In this document: one piece after another, positions 34,788-45,109 of the stretch
How positions within the stretch are numbered: position 1 is the stretch's first letter
Layout of the letters: each line of letters opens with the position of its first letter
DNA from: Patellaria atrata CBS 101060
Lineage: Eukaryota > Ascomycota > Dothideomycetes > Patellariales > Patellariaceae
Direction of reading: 5' to 3'
NCBI GenBank assembly: GCA_010093705.1
Contig: MU006095.1
Coordinates: forward strand, 996,315 to 1,060,314
Length of the DNA stretch: 64,000 nucleotides
Notes under the pieces: model-generated
What the model was told of the DNA's origin: nothing
The model's database searches: none
The model's input: only the letters and a program-made list of their open reading frames with translations
Program-made: the position numbers and the translations under genes

Positions 34788-36453
34788 GATGAAGGCGTAG
34801 ATGCAATTTGAGGTTATTTGAGCTCAGTCTAGCGTCTCATCGAATCTTTATATAGAGTATCAATTTCTCCAAGACAGGCTTACATGATAGTGCTCTTGCT
34901 CTACCTTTGTATGAGTAGTTGCATTATATGGTACACGGAATCCGCTACAGCCCTGAAGGTAGCACATCCTAAGGTATGGGACAACCAACCGATTATTCGA
35001 TGTGAGGAACTATTCATGAGTGTTTCCGTTGGACGTAGCATGACGTTGAAAGATGGTATGAATGCCTTCAGGTTGTAAATGCACAAGCCCGGATTCCCCG
35101 GTTTTCGTAAAAAATGTACGAATAATGATCAAACTGATTTTCAAATTCGCCGTCGGAATTAGCTACGACACAAGTGAATGAGTACAACATATATCCTATT
35201 TGGGATATTTGCCTAACAGTGACATTGGCAGCTGATGGTAACCTAATTGTATTCATTAGATCATTGTCAGACTCTGAATAGGCACAAAATCGTGAGGAAA
35301 TAACCGGTTGATTGTAGAAAACTGCAGTACTGATAGATCAATAGAAAGCAACAGGATAGGTGATGGTGTCGGAGGTGGACACGACTCCATGTTATGGCTG
35401 ACTAAGTAGTTCTATACAGCCGGAACTTTTTCGGCCCTGTCGATCCTCAAAACCCGGATTGACAGCTCTGATACTTATATGCTCTCAGCTTGTTCAAAAA
35501 TATTTATAGAGACGTAAGGGTAAGAATTAGTACTCCTACCACTGAATGTCAGCAACAATGCTGATGTTGGAAATAAAGTCCTCAGTACGGAGTACTTCCG
35601 AAACTTTTGAAATGCAAATGAATACCAAAGGACTCAGTAGTTGTTAGAAGAAGTATAGGGGGTCTATTGAGTCCTAAAACGACATTCTGTGACACCTCTG
35701 GTTTTAGCCAGTTTGGGGTGCTTTGTGTCTGTTTTAATCAAGTACTGGGCGGTGTATATAACACGCATCTGCCACCGTATGTAGACAAATTAAGCTGAAT
35801 TTCTCATCACACAGTAGTCCTCCTATATGACCCCTAAGACGCTGGCGAGCTTTTGTCAATCTGGACTCCTTTGATTATCTTCTTCAAAGAGAAATAATAC
35901 CATGAGATATGAATTCAATCCGGTAGAGTACAAGAAGAAGAGGTAAAGAGCCGGATCTTGAAAGGATACCCAGACCTAAGACTAAGAGGAGTGTTCTTTG
36001 AGGTGCGAAAAGCGTCGGCAACAGTCAGGTGAACGAAACGTGGCCAGTGTAGCTTGTAATTCCGGCATCTCACTACCATGTATCTGGATGACACATAGCC
36101 TATCAATAAAGAAGCACACCAACAGATTTGACAGATCCTAGTACGTGTAGAACACCGCGTCAGGAAAAGACAGACAACGTATCGCAGTGACTTTTGTGGA
36201 TAGAGAATACATACCATGTTTTTCATAGAGACGTGGCCCGGACACTGGCATGGGACAGAGCTCCTTTGTCCTACTCCTCAGCTTTGGTTAGAGCAAAAGA
36301 ATACTCGTTGAGATATACAACGCACACATCCACAAAGCCATATCTATAAGATACTTTTTCCTCATCTCTTTCTTCATCGTCATTGAGCCATCGCATCTTT
36401 AACACTCATTCTAACACTTGTAGACTTCTGGAAAGTCTTTACATATATCCAAT
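34788..36453. other. Intergenic, no gene recognised
   Basis: About 1.7 kb with short frames only. A TACGGAGTAC motif occurs near 35587; the same ten bases recur near 46623. Confidence 0.4.
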
Positions 36454-37389
36454 ATGTCTCAGTCATCGCAGCCATTCCAGTTGAAATTCGTAGAGCAGTT
36501 CGGTATTCCTTCTGACTGGGTATGTGAAAAGAACCATTCGAAACCACGAGCTGATCCCAATCTACAGCCGACGAGTCTAATCTCCAGGTTGCGGACGTAT
36601 GTCCAAGATCTAAGGGACACCTATCCTCAAATTGGAAGTTTGTCAGAAGGCAATAGCGATACTGGCTATGCAATCAATCTGAGTACCGAGAATAAACCCA
36701 TGCTCGAGGCTCTCATTACCTGCTTCATCAAGATTAGAAATCTCTTCCATCGTTTCGAGAATACCAACCTGTTACTCCTCGATGCGAATGTCTGGCAATT
36801 GGAAATCCAGCGCCGCACAGATGATTTACCTGGACTAAAACAGTCCTGTAAGAGCATACGAATTGCCGTGGAGGAGGACGTAGGTCAACTCCGTGGTATT
36901 CTTGAGAGAATGGGCGGGCGTGGAGCGAGTGAACCATGGCCATCTCAAGCAGATCTTTCTCTACCCACGATTGAAGACCAAGATATGGAAGAGGATGGCC
37001 TACCCGGTTATAGCCCACCACTCCCAGGGTTTCGCTGGACCATGAGGGAGCATCCACTTCCCCCAGATCCTTGGCCGACAGAGCAGAATGAGTCTCAGAG
37101 TTTTCCTATTCAAACTTCGACATATCTAGCCCAGGGCAGTTGGATCCCATATGGTTCGTATCCGGTCTCATTCCAACCTTCGCCGCTGGCCCCCTGGGTA
37201 ACAATGTATCATCCGCCGAACTGTCTTCCATCTCATCCTACGGTTCCACCCACATCGATATTGGCGCCATCTCCTCCATCAAGGTCGAACTATTGGCATA
37301 ATGCGCAGTTGCCTCCTGAGCCATGGCCAATGGCTGCGATCGGATCCTTCCAGCAATACCAATTGCACCCCCACCACCCTATAACTTAG
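36454..37389 (+). CDS. Hypothetical 311-residue protein with Pro-rich C-terminal half
   Basis: Not recognised. A single exon begins MSQSSQPFQLKFVEQFGIPS. The N-terminal half (to about residue 155) looks folded and mostly helical (TENKPMLEALITCFIKIRNL; LKQSCKSIRIAVEEDVGQLR). The C-terminal half is disordered and rich in Pro, Trp, Tyr and Ser, with the motif PPDPWP/PPEPWP occurring twice. No signal peptide or membrane span. The uninterrupted length and ATG context support a real gene; a function cannot be given. Confidence 0.6.
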   Translation: MSQSSQPFQLKFVEQFGIPSDWVCEKNHSKPRADPNLQPTSLISRLRTYVQDLRDTYPQIGSLSEGNSDTGYAINLSTENKPMLEALITCFIKIRNLFHRFENTNLLLLDANVWQLEIQRRTDDLPGLKQSCKSIRIAVEEDVGQLRGILERMGGRGASEPWPSQADLSLPTIEDQDMEEDGLPGYSPPLPGFRWTMREHPLPPDPWPTEQNESQSFPIQTSTYLAQGSWIPYGSYPVSFQPSPLAPWVTMYHPPNCLPSHPTVPPTSILAPSPPSRSNYWHNAQLPPEPWPMAAIGSFQQYQLHPHHPIT

Positions 37390-38358
37390 GCCAAGATGGT
37401 CCGCCACCGGTTTAGTTCTTGTATGTTCCACGGTATACATGGTAGCTTGGTATCTTTTATCACAGTTTCATAGTGGTAGTCTTAGTATCCTGTGTGGGAG
37501 GATTGTTTGAGCGCTTCTCGTACTGTTATGGGTGTATGGAATTTGGCGAAGGGGAGCCATTGATTGGTTTTCTTAGGGCTGATCATCTCTTGGGAGATAA
37601 ATTCATCACTAAGGAGCAGCATGTTCATATTCTACACCTACTGGCAGATTAGAGATTGAACTTCTTGGTGTTCCATGGCGTATGTAAAGGTACGGTTGCT
37701 ATCATGCCCTGAACTGGAAGCGCGGCCCGTGCACGACGCGTCCCAATTCGGTCATCGAGGATTCGAGGTAAGAATACCTTACCTTAAGTGAACCTCATCC
37801 CTTGACCACCAATATGCCAAATCAAGAGATTCAAAAGGTCTCACAGTGTGTAGTACAATGTTGAGCAAGAATCATAACTGATGACCACTCATCACTAAAT
37901 ACTTCAGGACTGAATCAATTTCCCTAAGCCACCAGCTGCTTCAGGAGAAGTAATGGATCGAATGCGTTAAGTGCGACTTAATTTTCCAATCCTACGATCA
38001 CCTATCCCCGGCATCTTGTATCAGTGATGCTATAGAGATGTTTAACCAAGGTTAATGCACTACTGAGAGGTAGAACAGATTATCGCTTCTTTACCTTCAA
38101 GTTAGGTCCCGCACCAACAAATTATTGAACCGTTTGTATCCTAACCGTAAGTCATATGGGTTGAAACATCACGTATATCCGTAAACAGTTGCATGGAAAG
38201 CACTTACATGCAAGAACTTGTCACACGTCATTTACCGTACAAACAATCATTTACTTCCAAGTCCGCTATTGTTTCAAGTATATATATCTCTCTCCTCTCC
38301 ACTCTTTCTCTCTACAACCTCAACTTCATATCACCTTTACCACCATAATTTCTCCACC
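37390..38358. other. Intergenic upstream of the crystallin-like gene
   Basis: About 970 bp with no gene recognised. Its 3' end carries a TA-rich box and a CT-rich leader next to the following start codon. Confidence 0.4.
38279..38288 (+). promoter_or_regulatory. Probable TATA box of the secreted crystallin-like gene
   Basis: TATATATAT lies about 70 bp upstream of the start codon and is followed at once by a CT-rich tract (TCTCTCTCCTCTCC), typical of highly expressed genes in filamentous fungi. Confidence 0.55.
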
Positions 38359-38769
38359 ATGAAGCTCACCATCGCTCTCTCCGTTCTCTCTCTCCTCAGC
38401 ATTAATGCTGTTGCTCAAGTGTCCCTCTACGCCGACCCAAACTTCACAGGCACAAAGCGCACCGTCACCTACACTCCAGGGATCTGCGCCTCGGTCCCCG
38501 CAATCATAGACGAAAAAGTCAGCTCGATCAAGATTCCAAGCGGTACCTCATGTGTTCTTTGGGCGTGAGTAACCAACGCAAGACGGTGATGAAAAAGCTG
38601 ATTGATATTGACTTTTGATAGGGATCCAGGATGTCCTGATGGCGTGAGTAGCATTGCTGTTGTCGACGAAGGCAATGGTTTTCAAATTGCCGATTTTGGC
38701 AGGGAGACGTCGATCGATGATGCCATGTCGAGCTTCAGGTGCGGGATGAGCAGTGGACCGGCTGTCTGA
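38359..38769 (+). CDS. Small secreted protein, beta/gamma-crystallin-like
   Basis: A 117-residue precursor in two exons, 38359-38564 and 38622-38769, with an in-phase 57-bp intron (GTGAGT...GATAG). It begins with a clear signal peptide, MKLTIALSVLSLLSINAVAQ, probably cleaved after VAQ or nearby. The mature part reads VSLYADPNFTGTKRTVTYTP, then CASVPAIIDEKVSSIKIPSG, CVLWADPGCPDG and SSIAVVDEGNGF. This matches the pattern of a crystallin fold (Y-x-DPNFTG motif, N/D-x-x-V-S-S-I-K strand). It has four cysteines in the mature chain. Small size, secretion and the TATA/CT-rich promoter make it a candidate extracellular or effector-type protein; that role is inferred. Confidence 0.82.
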
Positions 38770-39902
38770 AGTATAGTAAGTATATCACTCCCAGCATCAA
38801 TAGTGACGATGAGCGTCAGTTCTTTCACGACCGATGGTTGCTAACGTTCAAGTCCACAGATCAATCTCTTACACAATGCGTGGGCAAAGCAGTTCAGGTT
38901 CTTTTGATCGATGAAGGAAATAGTGCTATTGCAGATCCACTATCCACAGTAGTGAGAGGGTCACGGAATCAGGCTGATAGTCATAGAAATGAATAAAAAC
39001 ATTAGCCTCCTAAACATGTCGCAGTGAACATTTACTTGACCTCACTCATGACACCACATACAGTGACAGACAATGCACAGTTGCCCTTCCAATTACCCTT
39101 TAGCCATTTATTCCCCATAACATGTGAATCTAAATAAAGTCCTGTATACACGCAACCTCAAACGTCCAAGTCTAGTTCTGGTGATGTAGTCTAATGGGCT
39201 GGTCTGTATTATATTGTACTAAAAACGCCATGACCTGAACCTCACCATCGACAAGTATCTCATATTCGTTAGTGTTGTTTTATGATCCAAGCATGCAAAA
39301 TGGAGATAGAAAATATGAATTTTTTTTTAATCACGTAGGATATAAAATCTGGAGGTATCTTCAGTCCAACCAAAAACACCTCTTAGACCAGTAGAAGATA
39401 GAAAAAGTAGTATCTATATATATTCGTCAACAATACTACAGTGTAACTGTGATACAATAAAAATAACAAACCCATTCATTATTGATTCAAAAGAGGGGGG
39501 GGGGGGGTTTAAGGGGGTCCTGGTGTCCATCCAGGGGAGCCTACACTCCCACTCTCCATCCAAACCCTAAAGAAAACCCCAGGAGAGCAAGAAAAGCCTA
39601 TACTCACCACCTCTTGTGCAAGAAACATCCCAGACCCCATGACTTACCATAACAATATCATCAAGCTCGACCGCTAAGTCACGCTCACACCCTCACATTC
39701 ACATTCACAACTCCCCTCCCCAACACTAACCAATCACACCCCGCACAAGCGAGCAAACGCATCGAGGAAAAAAAAAACCCCCTATATCACCCATCCACAC
39801 ACTCCTCCTAAAAATACCATCTATCATTCACCCCCTCACATACCAATTCACATCCACTCCACAACCTCAAACCCATCAACACCAACATCAACATCAATAA
39901 AA
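38770..39902. other. Intergenic, with a poly-G tract
   Basis: About 1.1 kb with no gene recognised. It contains a 13-base G run at 39495-39507 followed by another G5 nearby. Confidence 0.45.
39495..39507. repeat. Poly-G tract (13 G)
   Basis: Thirteen consecutive G on the + strand, with a further GGGGG at about 39513. It is a possible slippage site or quadruplex former. Confidence 0.95.
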
Positions 39903-40523
39903 ATGCCCACCTACAGTCCCAAAAAGCTGTTCTCCCTCTTCCAGCGCACTTATACCACCAGCGCTCCCAGCACCCCACCATCCCGTACCGGGGAAGAACC
40001 CGCCCGTCCCCCAAACGGGCCTCTAAACTCCCACCCCCCAACCCCACCGCTCCCGCGGCGGTCCCCCCGCCGTATCAAGAGCGTGCAGAACCTGCGTCTG
40101 AAACGGCGTCTCACGGCGCTGGACGACATGGTTCGGGCCGGGCGTGATGGTATGTATCTTATCCTTCCCTCTCGTATCCTCTCCTATCGTATCCTATCCT
40201 ATTCTAACCTACCCGTATCCTATCCTATTCTAACCTACCCGTATCCCCATCCCTATCCTTCCCTACCCTGTCATCGTACTGTTGAATTGAGGGGAGTCGT
40301 ACCATCGCTCCAGGAAATCGAGCTGACACCCCACCAGTCAAAGAGCTGAAGGAGGCGGAGGCGGGAGCTGGACGCCTGCGTGCGAAGACCGTCGGTGCCG
40401 TGGCGGCGGGAGGTACGTGTCCATTCCTTCAGATTCGGTACGGTATGTATACTAACATGTCCAGGCAACGAAGTGAAGCCGAAGGTCGTGCGACGAGTTT
40501 CTGGGTTCGAGAGGCTGAAGTGA
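39903..40523 (+). CDS. Small basic hypothetical protein
   Basis: Predicted 126-residue protein in three exons: 39903-40149, 40338-40412 and 40465-40523. All junctions are in phase, and the second intron has a perfect branch (ACTAAC). It begins MPTYSPKKLFSLFQRTYTTS, continues with a Pro-rich stretch, then a basic segment (RRSPRRIKSVQNLRLKRRLT), an Ala/Glu helix (VKELKEAEAGAGRLRAKTVG) and ends EVKPKVVRRVSGFERLK. The Arg/Ser/Thr-rich, acid-free head could be a mitochondrial presequence. No domain recognised. The first intron (188 bp) carries a minisatellite. Confidence 0.55.
40189..40246. repeat. 26-bp direct repeat inside an intron
   Basis: Two perfect adjacent copies of a 26-bp pyrimidine-rich unit (40189-40214 and 40215-40240, beginning GTATCCTATCC and ending AACCTACCC). 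The first six bases of a third copy follow. The array is within the first intron of the small basic gene. Confidence 0.93.
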
Positions 40524-41319
40524 TGGTATGGCGGCATCGTACCGCATGATGGAAGCGTTCGGGCGTTTCTAAGGATTTCGTACGGTGGCGTTTTGGAGTG
40601 AGGGTCTGGTATTTCTCTGGGTCGTCGAAGACTCTTTGTTTGTTGATGTGGTATATCTGAATCAGAAATACGACTCCAGCTTCCTGCATACCGTTAATAA
40701 TACGTGAACGTTAATCAGGACAGGGTGCACAAGATAGGATTGTCAAAATTGCATTAGAGCGTAGACTCTTAAACCCTGAGGGAGGGTAGAAGGTGTACAG
40801 CAGGCAGCCGGCCCAGCATCTTCGAAAAAGGACTTGAAAAATAACCTCTTGGGAGACGGTAAGGTCAATCCCAGACCCAGCAACGCAGAAGGTGTGCACG
40901 CCGACACACATCGATCACCATCAGGAAAGACCTTGACACCGTCGCTAAGAAAAAAGAGAAAACCTAGGCGCCATTGGAACACTGCACAATGCCCTTGTAC
41001 TGTTGTCCCCTTCAATGACCTCAACAAAAAAAAATCACCCTTATCCCACCCATTGCTCCCCTTCTCTCTCGAGATTACAACTGTGTAGTAGATGAGAAAA
41101 AAGGTAGGCGACTCATGTACAGAGAAAGGTTCGAAAAGCGAAATATTCCACCGCGCTTTTGTCATGCATTTTGTATGTTGCCGGAACGCCGATAGTCGTA
41201 GATAAAAAAGAGTTGTGCAATGATCGACTGTACGTGGAATATTAAGAGAAAAGGAAATCTAAAAGGGATAAGTTGGGAAAGGTTTCAGCAAGTCTACTCT
41301 AGCGTAGAGACACTACCAT
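40524..41319. other. Convergent intergenic region
   Basis: About 800 bp between the convergent 3' ends of the small basic gene and the histidine kinase; short frames only. Confidence 0.4.
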
Positions 41320-44300
41320 CTATTTCGTCATTGGTGAGACGGCCGGGGAGTCTTTTGCCGGAACATTGCTGTTGGTGCCGACTACGAATGTATTTGTGGA
41401 GTCCGTTGTGACTTTGGGACCTTCAGAGACGACAGAACTAGACATCTTGGTAGTTTCGGCTGAATTTGTAGCGCTCTTCTTTGCTGTACCGTTACTCAAG
41501 TTGGAACTTTTGCCGTTCTTCGAGTCTTTGGGATCTTGTTCGCCTTCAGCCTCCTCAGGAATCGTAGCGCAGTATTGCTTCAAAACCTGTTTAAGGGCAG
41601 GGCGACGTATCGGCTTGGAAAGGAAATAGTCCATGCCAGATTCGTAGCATTCTTTGACGTTAGAGTCCTCGGAGTAAGCTGTGAGCGCCACAATGGGAGC
41701 AGAGTAGCCAGCTTCACGAATGAGACGTGTGGATTGGAGGCCGTCGAGGTTTGGCATCTGTTTATCATGAGTATAGACTGTAGTTAGGAAACAAGGGGGT
41801 AGAAGTACCTGAATATCCATAAAGATGATGTTGTAGGGCGTACCATTCTCCATAGAAATCTTCACTAAATCTAAAGCTTCTTGGCCGTCTGTAAAGTATC
41901 TGTTAAGGGTGATTCTTCATAATCGAATGTGTTGAGTTGAGGGGTGACTTACCCTTAGCAATTGTCACGTCTAGGATGTCCTCAAGCTTTAGCATCCGCA
42001 ACACAACCTCTTGGTTAGTTCTATTGTCTTCAGCAACCAATATCCTAATTTTGCCTTCACGTTGAGACGCATCTGCAGTTAAACGTTCAACAGCTGCCAT
42101 CTGCGAATTTGGAGATTCCATTGGAACAGTTGCAGCGAAGAAGGGCTGGCTCAGTCCAACTAGACGCGGCCTCGTGTCTGTGTCGAAGGCCACCGCTCCA
42201 GCAGTAGGCACACTGTTACCAGTATTGACAGAGCGGTTGGACTTCGCATCAGCATCGAGTTTAGCAGCTGTAGCATCATCTGCACTTGTACTATCACGTT
42301 TACCCGCTATAACGGATGATGCAGTACTATCAGCGCGACTAGAAACGTGGCGCAAAGGGAGGTGCATAGTAAACGTGCTACCCTTTCCTGGCTCACTCTT
42401 CAATGAGATGCTGCCATTCATCAAGGTAGCAAGTTGCTGGCAAATGGAGAGACCGAGACCAGTACCACCATGCTTTCTACTTAAGCTAACATCTCCTTGA
42501 ACAAAGGGTTCGAAGATCTTCTCTTGCATATCCTCGGGAACACCAGGTCCATTGTCCTCAACAATGAATTCAAAGGAAAGTGTTCGTCCCGGTGGAGGAG
42601 ATGGAGCACGTTCTTCAGCTTGAACTAATGTTGCCGGTTTTTCTAGGGCATTGATCTCATTCGCGGTTGCAAGTAACTTAGGCGGATTCTCTCCAATACT
42701 TGACTCCGAGTCCGAACCAAGCCTAGACCGATTACGAGAATCACGATGCGAGTATCGATTTGACGCTTTCGATTGTTTTGATTGCAAGGAACCCTTTCGA
42801 CTGTGCGACTTCTCTTCAGAATCCCCGACACAACGAACAATCATGTTGACGGTGCCATTTTCTTGAGGGATAAACTTCAGAGCATTACCGACGAGATTAA
42901 TAAGGACTTGACATATTCTCTGAGGATCGCCCCAAAGGATCATATCTTTAACGCGGCCAGTACCGAATGGTCCAAACTGATTGCGAGTAAAATAATCATT
43001 TGTGAGAGTCTTCTCGCCATCTTTACCATCTTCGATAGTATTGTCAATATTTTCAAGGTTTCCTGGAAGATCAAACTCGTTATTATCCATGGGGCCCTCG
43101 AATCTGAGCGTCAGATTGGCATTGGTATCCTTGATCTGAGGACCGAAGACTTTCAAGACATGTGTTGCCGTCTCACGAAGTTTGAATTCGGTATTCTGAA
43201 TCTTCAACTTCGTACCAAATTGATTCCTGGTAAAAGTCAAAAGATCATTGAGCAACGTGAGAAGAACATCTCCACTCCTAAATATAAAGGTCAATGATCG
43301 TTTGATGGCTATAGGATCTTCTTCAGCCATCAGAACGGCAGACATTCCGAGAATACCGTTGACAGGGGTTTTTAGCTCGTGGGAGATGTTGGCGATAAAC
43401 ATTGTCTTGCTCTCGTTGGCTGCTTCTGCGGCTTTCTTGGATTGTTCTAGTTCGGCTGTACGCTGTTGAACACGCTCGTCAAGCTTAGTGTATTGCATCA
43501 TGAGCTCATCCGTCATTTCATTATATGTCTGAGTTAGCTCGGTCAATTCATCAGTGATAAAATGCTTTTGATCCTTGACCTTGCCAGGAATTCGAAATTG
43601 GCGCCTTCGATCCGCTTCTTCCTGCTCATGCCTAGTTTGACGTCTCCCTCTCCTTCCAAAATCCATCGCAAACCCCTTAATTTTCTCCGAAAAGGTACGT
43701 TCGTGCGATTCCGGATCATACTGCTCGTCATAGGAAGAAGCTATACTCATATTATCAGGGGTCATGCCGGGTGGTTGGACTGATTTTTTGGTAGCATCCC
43801 GGAGACGTGTAATAGGTCGACTGGAATAGATTGCTATCGGAACCGTCAAAATAAACAGCGCACCAATCGTACCGAAGACGCAAGCCAGAAGAACATCCCG
43901 AAGGTGGTTGATCGGGCCCCATACTTCAGCATGGGACTGTTCTACCAGGACGATCCAATCACAAAGTTGTGTTGACGGCATAGCGAAACCAATGGCAACA
44001 GAATGACCGTCCTCATTCTTCGTCGATATCAAACTATCAGCATTGTTGGTCCCATTGAATCGTCTTGTAAGACCGGTTTTCACCGCAGGAAAATCTTTAT
44101 AATCGAAAGTTGGATTGTTTCCGAAAAACCGCGTAGGATGTCTACTACTACGATTATCAGGGGCAATGACGAATCTGACTCGTTCATTCTCGGGTGGAAT
44201 TCCCTGGTTACTTTTGAAGAGAATGCCGGGAGCGAACTGGTTGGTTACATTCGACGGTCCGACGAGAAGAGTGACACCGGATCTATCTAATCCTTCATCT

Positions 44301-45109
44301 GCATTGATAACATCGTGTATCAGTCTCATGTCGAGGACGATGGTTAGCCATCCAAGAATATCAATAGCCGATGTATTGTTGATGATAGGCATCGTCAAAG
44401 ACAGGAGAGAAAATGACTCGTTCAACTGCAATGGGCCAAGCATAAGAATAGAGCTCTCATCCAACAATGTGCCACTAAAAGAAGCTAAGGACTCGTTGAA
44501 AGTGGAATTGTATACACGCTGGCTGTATTCAAGGTTGGGATAGAGCTCTTCGGGGTAGCCACCGTCCGTGTCTCCAAGGTATACCTGGCTTCCATTCTCA
44601 TGATGGCGTCCAGGTAGAGGAATGTATCCTATTACCGATGGGCCCGTGATTGACAAGAGAGGTTCTCCTCCACCTAAGCCAGTGTCATTTTTAGGAAATA
44701 TACGACCCTGGAGGAGTAAAGAAGCTTGATTCCCACTATCCAGTGCGACTTGTAGATCTTCCGACGGGCGAGCCCAATTCTTCTCCGTATTATTCCCGTT
44801 ATTATATCTTTGAAGGGAGCTTTGGATTAGAACTCTAGTAGAGACGGATCGAACTAGTGATTGCATAAGAAGCAGGTTAGACGAGACTTGGGCTGCTTTC
44901 AACGAGGCTGTGAGGGAGAGCCTGGAAGAACGAATATCGAGTACGAAGTTGTGATTCGTGATCTGGAGAAAGAAGTAAGTAATGGAAATGATCACGTATC
45001 AGGAAGAACCAACCCATGTAGCAAGACTGATTACTCCTACTCCAACAAGGGCAGACAGGAGTACTAAGATGAACAGTTGTACGACGATGGGCACACGCAT
45101 TTTGACCAT
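41320..45109 (-). CDS. sln1: Sln1-type (group VI) hybrid histidine kinase, osmosensor
   Basis: This is a plasma-membrane hybrid sensor kinase that in yeast feeds the Ypd1-Ssk1 branch of the HOG pathway. Exons 45109-45014, 44962-41953, 41888-41809 and 41757-41320 encode 1,207 residues, all in phase. The start is the ATG of [20 protein letters not shown]; an in-frame stop lies upstream. TM1 is about residues 7-30. A large extracellular sensor with many N-x-S/T sites follows, then TM2 about 387-411 ([15 protein letters not shown]) leading into a HAMP/coiled segment. The H-box is [12 protein letters not shown] with phospho-His about 560. The N-box is [13 protein letters not shown], and the G-boxes are [12 protein letters not shown] and [13 protein letters not shown]. 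The C-terminal receiver is split by two introns: [25 protein letters not shown] (phospho-Asp), VALTAYSED and FLSKPI. It matches the family at full length with all key residues present. Confidence 0.95.

Noticed and set aside
42782-43297. 171-codon plus-strand frame within the histidine kinase
   Set aside because: Antisense shadow of the kinase catalytic domain.
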